NCBI GenBank assembly: GCA_006218065.1
Contig: VBWE01000005.1
Location: 1 to 50,335 of the forward strand
DNA from: Bacteroidota bacterium
GTDB lineage: Bacteria > Bacteroidota > Bacteroidia > Palsa-965
DNA length: 50,335 nt
Direction: 5' to 3'
The notes below the pieces were generated by a model. That model made no database searches, was not told the origin of the DNA, and saw nothing but the letters and a program-made list of their open reading frames with translations. This document shows, piece after piece, positions 17,788 to 25,826 of the stretch (the first letter of the stretch is position 1; each line of letters opens with the position of its first letter). The translations under genes and the position numbers were made by a program.

Positions 17788-19998
17788 ATGAACACGCCAA
17801 CCACATATCCTTTCTTCGAATCAGGCCAGGTGCTGACCAACGTCCACCTGAATGATTTACGCCGCTTTCTTGACGAGCACAACAGGCTTACCCGTGTCAG
17901 GCTGTCGGGAACCGGTATTGTCTGCGGTCTTGGTTATTCGTATAATGCTTCGGCAAAAACGATAACCATTGAAGCGGGTTACGGTATCACTACTTCCGGG
18001 TACCTGATCGAAGTGCCGCAGGATGTTACTTATACTCATTTCCAGGAGTATATTGATCCCGCTACGGATAATTACCTGTATGGAAAAGGTCTGCTCGATG
18101 ATCCGGACGATGACGACGATGTAACGTACCGCGCCGATGATGAAGACGAGGACGAAAGCACGGACGTAACAGCATTCGAATTGCTGACCACGGGAACCAA
18201 TGACCAGGAACTGGCCGACTGGAGTTTCGGCATCACGATCCCCAACATGGTTCTTGTGCTTTACCTCGAACTGCTCGACGAAGACCTCAAATCATGTACC
18301 GGTTCGAATTGCGACAACAAGGGCATGAAGCGTACCATCACAGTAAGGCCGCTGCTGATCAGGCAATCAGCCCTGCTGGACGAAACTTTTGCGGCGCCCG
18401 CGCTGCTTCCGCAACTGAATATCAGGAAAACGATTTACGATACACCGGGAGACCCGGAGGCTGTGCTCGACCTTATCGATGTGAGCACCAGTGCGCTTCT
18501 CGATCTTTTTTTCAACGCCATTTCCATCGAGCAGCAAACTGTTTTGCGGAATACGCTGGAAAATAATTTTACGGTTTACGGTCCCATACTCGATATCGAC
18601 ACGGGACGTAAAAATACCCTGAGAAATGCCATCGCCAATCTCGGCGGAGGCGAAACATATCGCCAGTATGTTTACGATGCGCTGAAAGATATCACGTTCG
18701 CCTGGAACGAAATGGCCGACCAGTTCAACGATTTCGCTGTTTCAAACCCGGGCTGTTTCGCAGCGAATGATTACCCCCGCCACCTCGGACTGGGTATCGT
18801 TGGGCAACCGGTAACCGGTTTGGCCGATGCCTTCCGGAATATTTTCCGTCCGTCGCCGGTCATTAACCGGAATGATGAACGGCTGCGTATCATCAGGCTC
18901 CTGTTTGTAAAAATGGAAGAACTGGCCACCAGCTTTTCCGTTCCGGCAATCGGTTCGGCAACGGAAATCAATCCCGACCAGCCGCAGCTTGCGCCGCATT
19001 CGGGGCGCAGCATTCCCTATTATTACTCGATCGAAAACAACTCAGCGAACAACAACGACCTGCTGCTGAAAAGCTGGTCGCCCTGGAAAACACTTCGTTT
19101 CAGGAGGAAAGAACGTTACGGGTATTTCGCGCAAAACTATACGACCGATAATTATTTCGTCGAGCCGATGCAATACGCGCAGGACGGTCACCCGCTTCTG
19201 CGTATCGAAGGCATCAAAGGAAAAAACGTTGACGATGTGCTGGAAGAGATCAGGGTACTGAAAGAGAAGTACGATCTCGCTTTCCCGGTGAAAGTGCTTT
19301 ATTTCTCGGAAGGCACGGGCCAGAAAGTAGTTTCAAGCCAGGACAGTTTCAACTTTATTTACGAAGACCTGCAGGAAGATTACCATATCCTGCGCGAAAA
19401 GCCGCTCAGCCTGCTGGAGTCGCTGATCGTTTACCTGAATTCCGTTTTGCCTTACCTGACGGATATAAGCAAAGCCACCGACCCGGTAACCGGCGCTCCC
19501 ACGCAGGAAGCGGACGACGCGAAAGAAACGATCGAAGCGATCAACAGGATCATCGGCATCCTGGAACAAATCAAAGAACGCCTGCTTGAACTTTTTCCCG
19601 CCTGCCTGCCGGATTTTGCCGAAAACTTCGATGTATTCAAAGATGAATATCGCCGGCTGATCCGCCTCGTGCTGAAAAGCCTGCTCGACAGCGGTTTCCT
19701 CGACGGGATTACTTCGGGCGTGGATACTTCCGATCCGTATGCGCTGCACCAGATGACCGTAATCGACGAAGGTGTCAGTCTTGTCACTTATCTCGGCGGA
19801 CTGCTGCTCGATCGTTTCTGGTTCATGAAGTTTTACCGCGTTTACGTTCGTTACATGACGCGAAAACACCGCAGCCGCGCCATTGCCGAACCTTTCGACG
19901 AGTTTGTACAAAAGCACTGCGGCATGGAACATCTCGCGGGCACATATACATACGGTACGTTTATCATTGTATGCAGGCCCGACGGCATCACTGCGTAA
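17788..19998 (+). CDS. Unrecognised large eCIS protein at the Pvc13 position (736 aa)
   Basis: Not a family I can name. The N-terminus (F-F-E-S-G-Q-V-L-T-N-V-H-L-N-D-L, then G-T-G-I-V-C-G-L and A-G-Y-G-I-T-T-S-G-Y-L-I) has the look of the attachment domain of phage tail-fibre or baseplate accessory proteins: a helix, then beta repeats with many glycines. An acidic stretch (D-D-P-D-D-D-D-D) is near residues 107-114. The C-terminal half is helical. I chose the ATG at 17788 rather than the in-frame TTG at 17782. Position between Pvc12-like and tape-measure genes, where PVC loci encode Pvc13 fibres, suggests a baseplate-peripheral or fibre-linker role; this is inference. Confidence 0.7.
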   Translation: MNTPTTYPFFESGQVLTNVHLNDLRRFLDEHNRLTRVRLSGTGIVCGLGYSYNASAKTITIEAGYGITTSGYLIEVPQDVTYTHFQEYIDPATDNYLYGKGLLDDPDDDDDVTYRADDEDEDESTDVTAFELLTTGTNDQELADWSFGITIPNMVLVLYLELLDEDLKSCTGSNCDNKGMKRTITVRPLLIRQSALLDETFAAPALLPQLNIRKTIYDTPGDPEAVLDLIDVSTSALLDLFFNAISIEQQTVLRNTLENNFTVYGPILDIDTGRKNTLRNAIANLGGGETYRQYVYDALKDITFAWNEMADQFNDFAVSNPGCFAANDYPRHLGLGIVGQPVTGLADAFRNIFRPSPVINRNDERLRIIRLLFVKMEELATSFSVPAIGSATEINPDQPQLAPHSGRSIPYYYSIENNSANNNDLLLKSWSPWKTLRFRRKERYGYFAQNYTTDNYFVEPMQYAQDGHPLLRIEGIKGKNVDDVLEEIRVLKEKYDLAFPVKVLYFSEGTGQKVVSSQDSFNFIYEDLQEDYHILREKPLSLLESLIVYLNSVLPYLTDISKATDPVTGAPTQEADDAKETIEAINRIIGILEQIKERLLELFPACLPDFAENFDVFKDEYRRLIRLVLKSLLDSGFLDGITSGVDTSDPYALHQMTVIDEGVSLVTYLGGLLLDRFWFMKFYRVYVRYMTRKHRSRAIAEPFDEFVQKHCGMEHLAGTYTYGTFIIVCRPDGITA

Positions 19999-20034
19999 AA
20001 AATATTTAATAATCACTTCTGCAAGACATCCATC

Positions 20035-22371
20035 ATGGCTAAGAAAAAAAAACCGGCAAGCAGCAAAACCAAAGCCACCGCCAAAACCACCGCCGCAAAA
20101 AAAACAGCGGCTACTGCCAAAACAACCGCCAAACCTGCCGCTACGGTTAACCCGGTAACAGCGGAAGTCAGCCTTGCAGACAGTGCGCTCATCGAGGCGA
20201 ACAATAACGCGATCAAAAGTGCATTTCTCGAAGCGAAGGAAATGAAGCTCCGGGAATCCGAACTGACCGTGACTGCAAAAACGATCGATGAAAAATCGCC
20301 CGGAAGCTGGACTGAAATTGCCCGTACAAACGATACAGCCACCGCCGCCTCTGCCGAACTTTCCAAAAAAATAACGGATAAAGGTTTCACATCACTGGCC
20401 CCGCTGAACAAGGGAAAAACGCTTATTGATCTCGGTATTTCCAAAGTATTCCGCGGAAAAGAAACGACCACAAGCAAAGACTCCGCTCAACCTGTAACGG
20501 AAGCGGCCACGGAAACTCCCAAGCCGCCCGCAACCACATCGGCAGAAACGACAACGGAAACAAAAACGGAAGCGGCTGCGGAAACAAAAACGGACGGCGG
20601 CAGCAAGTCGACTTCCTCCCCGACGAAAAGTTTTTTTGAAAAACTCGGTCCGCTGCTCCGGTCCCTGGAGAAAAACTACAAAGCATTCGACAGCGACGAT
20701 AAAGCGGGCAAAAAACGGGAATCCCGCGAAGGAGTCGAAATAGATGCAGAAGAAGTGCGGGGCGAAGAAGGCGAAGAGATCAGGAATAACTTCAGCGTCA
20801 TCGCCGATTTTTCATTGCCTTATAACCTGCAGCCCGGCTGCGGATGCGATTTTGAATGCCAAAACGAGGCCGAAGAAGAATTCCTGAAAACCGTTCCTGT
20901 TGGTCCGGTTGCCAAAGACGATTTCGCTTTTACAAAAAAGAATCTCACCATACACATCTGGCCTTCGCTCAACGACATGGCGCATTCCCGGGATGTGCTT
21001 GTTATCGACGATATCGAAAACGGTACGTCAAGATCAACGGACGAGGGAGGAACCGTAAAAGGCATCAAGACCTGGAACGGCTTATCCGTATATGCTTACG
21101 AGTACACGCCTAAAACCGATTTCGTAGGAACTGATTCATTCGAGTATGAAGTAAAGAATAAGGTGAACGGCATTCCGGACAAAGCCATGGTTTTTATCCG
21201 CGTAGCCGAAGTATTCCGCGACGCGACAGTTTCCGTTGTCGATGCCGACGGCACTACGGAAGTCAATACGTTCTGCACGGAAGACGATACCGTTTTCAAT
21301 ATCGTGTACGATACCGGGGGACGTGATATCAATGACGTGGATGTTGTCGATACGGACGGAGACAATTCTGCCGGGGTCAAAAATACAGGGCCCGGAACGT
21401 GGACATATACTCCGTACAAAGTTCCCCCGGGCAACCATAACGTTCAGATGGTGGATAAAACGAAGAGCGATACTGATCCGGATTATGTGCTGGTCAGCTA
21501 TGCAATTACCATTAGCCAGGCCCCGGTGATCACCAAAATAGATGCACAGCCTTTACTCTCTGATCCCAATTATGCCATCCAGGATCCCGAGACAGGAACA
21601 TGGCAGGTACTGATTGATGCGCGCATGGATACGAACGGAGCCGGAAGCAGGAGATGGCTTTACAACGGCGACTACTTTAACGGGCAGAATACAACGTTCT
21701 ACGTCAATGCGACTGACCGCGGCGACGGAACGCTTTCATACGAGGACAGTGTTACTGCAGAAGCGTTCACCAACGACGATTATACAGGTTGCTATACTTC
21801 GGATACGGCGCTCATCTCGGGTTCCGTGCCGAAACCGCAGGGCCCTCCCGTTGTTGTCGACTGGGGAATCGTGGTTCCATATATCGATCGCGGATTAACT
21901 CTCGCATCGGATCCGGAGATCAATTCCATCATTGAAAGCGACAGCGCACTGTCTGCTGCCTTCGGACGAACATCCGAAGGATTTAAAGTACTGGCGAGAC
22001 AACAGGATATCCCGGCGTACATCGGGGCGGGTAATGCGGACATACTAATCAACGACAACTACAATTTTGTACAGGAACTGAACCGTGTTTCTGCGCAGCA
22101 ATCAGGCAATCCTCCTTACATGGCGATGTATCACGATATGTATATGACGGAACTGTTTATGCCTGCGTACCGCCAAACAGATATCACCTCACTTCCCGTA
22201 GCCAACCAGATGATCAAGAGCATGCCCGGTTTTGCAAGTAACCTGGTTAAAGCAAAAACATTCGGAGGCAACGATCTTCAAAACCTGAACACGCTTAAAG
22301 GGACTTTAAATAATAAACCCGAACTGAACAAGATTGTTTCCAGGACAATCGACCTGATAACCGGTGTATGA
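20035..22371 (+). CDS. Candidate eCIS fibre/surface protein with Ig-like domains
   Basis: A 778-residue protein. Residues 1-45 are basic low complexity (M-A-K-K-K-K-P-A-S-S-K-T-K-A-T-A-K), then helical, then a Thr/Glu-rich linker to about 195. Around residues 290-390 is a cadherin/Big_9-type Ig fold (P-V-A-K-D-D-F-A-F, then T-P-K-T-D-F-V-G-T-D-S-F-E-Y-E-V), and a second Asp-rich beta domain follows to about 490. The C-terminal 200 residues are helical. The end overlaps the tape-measure start by 4 bases (ATGA). Ig-like folds and location fit a receptor-binding fibre. No signal peptide is present, so it is made in the cytosol like other particle parts. A cargo role cannot be excluded because the basic N-terminus resembles those of the downstream effectors. 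Confidence 0.7.
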   Translation: MAKKKKPASSKTKATAKTTAAKKTAATAKTTAKPAATVNPVTAEVSLADSALIEANNNAIKSAFLEAKEMKLRESELTVTAKTIDEKSPGSWTEIARTNDTATAASAELSKKITDKGFTSLAPLNKGKTLIDLGISKVFRGKETTTSKDSAQPVTEAATETPKPPATTSAETTTETKTEAAAETKTDGGSKSTSSPTKSFFEKLGPLLRSLEKNYKAFDSDDKAGKKRESREGVEIDAEEVRGEEGEEIRNNFSVIADFSLPYNLQPGCGCDFECQNEAEEEFLKTVPVGPVAKDDFAFTKKNLTIHIWPSLNDMAHSRDVLVIDDIENGTSRSTDEGGTVKGIKTWNGLSVYAYEYTPKTDFVGTDSFEYEVKNKVNGIPDKAMVFIRVAEVFRDATVSVVDADGTTEVNTFCTEDDTVFNIVYDTGGRDINDVDVVDTDGDNSAGVKNTGPGTWTYTPYKVPPGNHNVQMVDKTKSDTDPDYVLVSYAITISQAPVITKIDAQPLLSDPNYAIQDPETGTWQVLIDARMDTNGAGSRRWLYNGDYFNGQNTTFYVNATDRGDGTLSYEDSVTAEAFTNDDYTGCYTSDTALISGSVPKPQGPPVVVDWGIVVPYIDRGLTLASDPEINSIIESDSALSAAFGRTSEGFKVLARQQDIPAYIGAGNADILINDNYNFVQELNRVSAQQSGNPPYMAMYHDMYMTELFMPAYRQTDITSLPVANQMIKSMPGFASNLVKAKTFGGNDLQNLNTLKGTLNNKPELNKIVSRTIDLITGV

Positions 22372-24428
22372 TGCATACGCACCTCATCAATGAGCAGGTG
22401 ATTAACCTGCAACTCGGTTCATCCGCAGAGGCTGCGCGGATGCAGGAGGAGGTGCGTGATTATTATTTCAGTAAGCTGCTTCCCGAAATTGAAGCAATTT
22501 TCAACGAACTCTCGGGCAAGGATGAACTGCTCATTATCGACAACCTGGAATTGGATCTCGGTGAAATCGGCAGTTTAACACTGGACAGCGAATTAAAAAA
22601 TCACCTGCGCGAATCCATTATACAGCAGGTAAATAAACACCGTAACCTGCAGGTTTCGCAGGGTTCTTCCACGTTTCCGCTTTCCCGCCTTCTTCCGCCT
22701 GTGCCCGGCTTTGGCGGGATAGCGGGATGGCAAACCAATATACAGCTCAGTGCCCGGGAAGCGGCAGTCCTTGCATTTCATCACTTCCTGGAAACCGGGC
22801 AGATTCCCTGGTGGAAAGATATCGATGAAGCGCCCGTGGATATTCCTGAACTCGCCCGCGATATTTTCGAAAAGTCACCGGTCAGTTTAATGCAACTGCT
22901 GCCTGAACTGCGGGGGAACCCGGAAAAATTCCGGCGATTGATTTTTCAATTTAATACGAAAGCTGCTTTACGCAGTTTTTTTAGTCTTATCGGCGGACCA
23001 CAGGCACAGAAAAAAGGCAGGAAACAGATCGGCATACTGGAAAATATTCTGCGGAAAAACGGGAATGCATTTCCTCCAGAAACCGATCACGAAGCCTGGC
23101 TGGCAGCCGCATTCACCGAGCTGTATATCATACAGGCATCGCCGGAAACAGGAACAGTTCTCACAGCCGCTTTGCTGCGTACCCTGCCGCTTTTTGTTCC
23201 GGGTAACATGTCCGAACCTTTCAGGACTTTGTACACGGTGATAACGGAAAGAACAAACATAATCTCATCCGGTCCGATCAGCTATCGTGGCGAGGCTCCC
23301 CTGCTCCGGTTGCTGCTCGAATGGGAAAATACAGTTCCCGCTTCTGTTCTGCGCATCGGGGAAAAACCTGTTCTCCGTTTTTTCTTCGGGAAAACCGGGA
23401 TCAGTCCTGCGCGTGTAGAGGCTTTTACAAGATGGAAGCGGAAAGAACCGGTAATCGTTGGTGAAATTACGGACCAGGAAACACTGGTTGCTGTACTTGC
23501 CGCGTGGACAGACTGGCCGCAGGATATTTACGAAATCGTTTTGCGTGCATTCTTTCCTGCGGAGAAAAACGAAAACGGATTTTCCGCTTCGGAAACGAAA
23601 CTCACTCCTGCCCAGCAGGAAATACTCGAAATCCTGTTCGGTTCCTGGCCGCCGGCCATCAGCGCCGGTGTTCGCAGGAAAACACTGCCGGGCAAAACAA
23701 CCGCACAAACCGGAAAAAAGACTGCATCACAGCCGGGTTCAAAAGAAGATAAATCCGTTATAAACCAAACGGGCAAGCCTGCGGATGAAGCAGGCGATCC
23801 GAAAATCCAAATTACTTCACACGATCCTGCGGAGCCGATTCAAAAGCCGGGAGAAGAAAAAACAATGATTCCCGGGGAATTGCTGAAAGCGCAGGAACCG
23901 GTCGCAGGCAAATCCGCCCGTTTGCCCGAAGGCGGCGTGGCGACAAACTATGCCGGGCTCGTGCTTATTTCGCCTTTCCTGCCGGGATTTTTCCGCGCAC
24001 TCGAGCTTACCGACGGAAAATATTTCGCCGATGCGCGTGCGGCGGCGCGTGCGGTATTCATACTTCATTATATAGCGACGGGTAAAACGCGCGCATCGGA
24101 GCACGAACTGTTTTTCCACAAGCTGCTCTGCGGGCTGCCGCCGGAGACAGCGCTTCCGGACAGGATGAAACTTACCGCGTCGGAAAAGAAACATGCGGCG
24201 GAGCTGCTTTCCGAAGTAGCCAAACGCTGGGAACGGCTCAAAACTTCGTCGGGCGATATGATCCGTAATTCGTTCATGCAAAGAAAAGGACGCATTACCG
24301 AAACCGAATACGGTTATCTCATTCGCATCGAACGCACAGCCATCGATATTTTAATTGATACGCTCCCCTGGAGCATATCCGTAATAAGAGCGCCATGGAT
24401 GAAACGATTACTGCAAGCAGAATGGTGA
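22368..24428 (+). CDS. eCIS tape-measure protein (Pvc14/Afp14-like)
   Basis: A 686-residue protein expected to set tube length. The N-terminus is typical of the contractile-injection tape-measure family: a strand pair, then F-S-K-L-L-P-E-I-E-A-I-F-N-E-L and L-L-I-I-D-N-L-E-L-D-L-G-E-I. Another family feature, the block A-V-L-A-F-H-H-F-L-E-T-G-Q-I-P-W-W near residue 140, is present and recurs in degenerate form near residue 562 (A-V-F-I-L-H-Y-I-A-T-G-K-T). Between them is a Lys/Pro/Gln-rich disordered linker, about residues 435-525. The start overlaps the previous stop (ATGA) and the end overlaps the ATPase start by 34 bases. Confidence 0.88.
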   Translation: MMHTHLINEQVINLQLGSSAEAARMQEEVRDYYFSKLLPEIEAIFNELSGKDELLIIDNLELDLGEIGSLTLDSELKNHLRESIIQQVNKHRNLQVSQGSSTFPLSRLLPPVPGFGGIAGWQTNIQLSAREAAVLAFHHFLETGQIPWWKDIDEAPVDIPELARDIFEKSPVSLMQLLPELRGNPEKFRRLIFQFNTKAALRSFFSLIGGPQAQKKGRKQIGILENILRKNGNAFPPETDHEAWLAAAFTELYIIQASPETGTVLTAALLRTLPLFVPGNMSEPFRTLYTVITERTNIISSGPISYRGEAPLLRLLLEWENTVPASVLRIGEKPVLRFFFGKTGISPARVEAFTRWKRKEPVIVGEITDQETLVAVLAAWTDWPQDIYEIVLRAFFPAEKNENGFSASETKLTPAQQEILEILFGSWPPAISAGVRRKTLPGKTTAQTGKKTASQPGSKEDKSVINQTGKPADEAGDPKIQITSHDPAEPIQKPGEEKTMIPGELLKAQEPVAGKSARLPEGGVATNYAGLVLISPFLPGFFRALELTDGKYFADARAAARAVFILHYIATGKTRASEHELFFHKLLCGLPPETALPDRMKLTASEKKHAAELLSEVAKRWERLKTSSGDMIRNSFMQRKGRITETEYGYLIRIERTAIDILIDTLPWSISVIRAPWMKRLLQAEW

Positions 24429-25777
24429 ACAAAGACCCGGTAAAACTCAATTCCGAAACGCTGAACCGCGAACTCGGATGGTTTGCCGAAGTGCTCGACA
24501 CCCGGCTGAAATTGTATTTCGGACAGGAATGCAAATACAGCGACATTACCGAAATCAACCCGCCCGAACCGCTTCATGCGGATTCGATGTATGCCGGGCT
24601 GATCAGTCATTACAACCTCAGTTTCGAAGAACGGATCGTGATTACCCTCGCGCTCACGCCATACCTGCGCCCGCACCTGCTCGACGTTTTTTTCGCAAAG
24701 AATGCGGATACGGACCGCGGGTTTACGGAATTCGGCGGGGTGAAAGGACTGGCGCACGGCGGTTTTCTTCCGACGGGAGAAACGGCTTTGTTTATTCTTG
24801 CGGGCGAAAACCTGCAGCAGCGGATCAATCTCCAGTATCTTTTCGATCCCGATCATTTCTTTTCGCAGCACGGAATCATCAAGATGGAAACGCCGCCGCC
24901 GGGTGAACCGTTCCTGAGCGGTGTGCTCGGCATTTCGCGCGAGATCGTTGATTTTGTAACGATCGGCCAGTCGCGCCGTCCGAATTTCGACCGTGATTTT
25001 CCCGCAAAACGGATCAACACCACGCACGAATGGTCGGACCTGGTACTCGAGCCGCAACTGGTGGACCAGATCGACGAGATCAAGAGCTGGATCGATTTCG
25101 AGCATACGATTATGAACGACTGGGGCATGAGCCGTAAACTCAAACCCGGTTACCGCGCGCTCTTTCACGGCCCGCCCGGAACAGGGAAAACGCTGACAGC
25201 ATGCCTGATCGGCAAACTGACCTCGCGCGACGTGTACCGCATCGACCTTTCGATGGTCGTGAGCAAATACATCGGTGAAACGGAAAAGAACCTGTCCAAA
25301 ATATTCGAACAGGCCGAGCATAAAAACTGGATTTTGTTTTTCGATGAGGCCGACGCGCTTTTCGGAAAACGTACGAAAGTGGAAGATGCGCACGACCGTT
25401 ACGCCAACCAGGAAGTGAGTTACCTGCTGCAGCGGCTGGAAGATTTCCCGGGAATCGTCATCCTCGCGTCGAATTTCAAAACGAACCTCGACGATGCGTT
25501 TACCCGCCGTTTCCAGACGGTAGTCAGTTTCCCCATGCCGCGCCCGGTAGAACGGCTCAAGTTGTGGCAACAGGCTTTTTCCGATTCCTGCGTACTCGAA
25601 GAGCGTATCAAACTGCATGACATCTCCACGAAATACGAAATATCCGGAGGTTCGATGATGAATGTAGTTCGTTATGTCATGCTGATGGCGCTGCGGAGAA
25701 AAAGCAACGTCATCCTGCTCGAAGACCTGGAAGAAGGCGTGCGCAGGGAATTCAAAAAAGAAGGTCGCTCAATATGA
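24395..25777 (+). CDS. eCIS AAA+ ATPase (Pvc15/Afp15-like)
   Basis: A 460-residue AAA+ protein. Walker A G-P-P-G-T-G-K-T is at residues 259-266. Walker B I-L-F-F-D-E-A-D has the catalytic Asp317-Glu318. A sensor region I-L-A-S-N-F-K and the arginine finger segment F-T-R-R-F-Q follow. Residues 1-240 form the eCIS-specific N-terminal region (helical, with a G-G-F-L-P-T-G-E-T-A motif). In PVC and Afp this ATPase is not in the particle but is needed for assembly or cargo loading. Its start lies 34 bases inside the tape-measure gene in another frame; the gene ends 49 bases before the first effector, which suits a role in loading. Confidence 0.95.
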   Translation: MDETITASRMVNKDPVKLNSETLNRELGWFAEVLDTRLKLYFGQECKYSDITEINPPEPLHADSMYAGLISHYNLSFEERIVITLALTPYLRPHLLDVFFAKNADTDRGFTEFGGVKGLAHGGFLPTGETALFILAGENLQQRINLQYLFDPDHFFSQHGIIKMETPPPGEPFLSGVLGISREIVDFVTIGQSRRPNFDRDFPAKRINTTHEWSDLVLEPQLVDQIDEIKSWIDFEHTIMNDWGMSRKLKPGYRALFHGPPGTGKTLTACLIGKLTSRDVYRIDLSMVVSKYIGETEKNLSKIFEQAEHKNWILFFDEADALFGKRTKVEDAHDRYANQEVSYLLQRLEDFPGIVILASNFKTNLDDAFTRRFQTVVSFPMPRPVERLKLWQQAFSDSCVLEERIKLHDISTKYEISGGSMMNVVRYVMLMALRRKSNVILLEDLEEGVRREFKKEGRSI

Positions 25778-25826
25778 GTAGCTGAACATAATAACAGCAC
25801 CCGGTTGCTTATTTCCGGGATAAGAA

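Noticed and set aside
24314-25618. Long minus-strand open frame (434 aa) opposite the AAA+ ATPase gene
   Set aside because: The plus strand carries intact Walker motifs here; the minus frame has the Arg/Phe-rich composition of an antisense shadow and no recognisable domain.
2500-25777. Prophage or type VI secretion system as the identity of the contractile cluster
   Set aside because: No head, portal, terminase, integrase or lysis genes, and no TssJ, TssL, TssM or ClpV; the ATPase, tape-measure and Pvc12-like proteins are of eCIS type.
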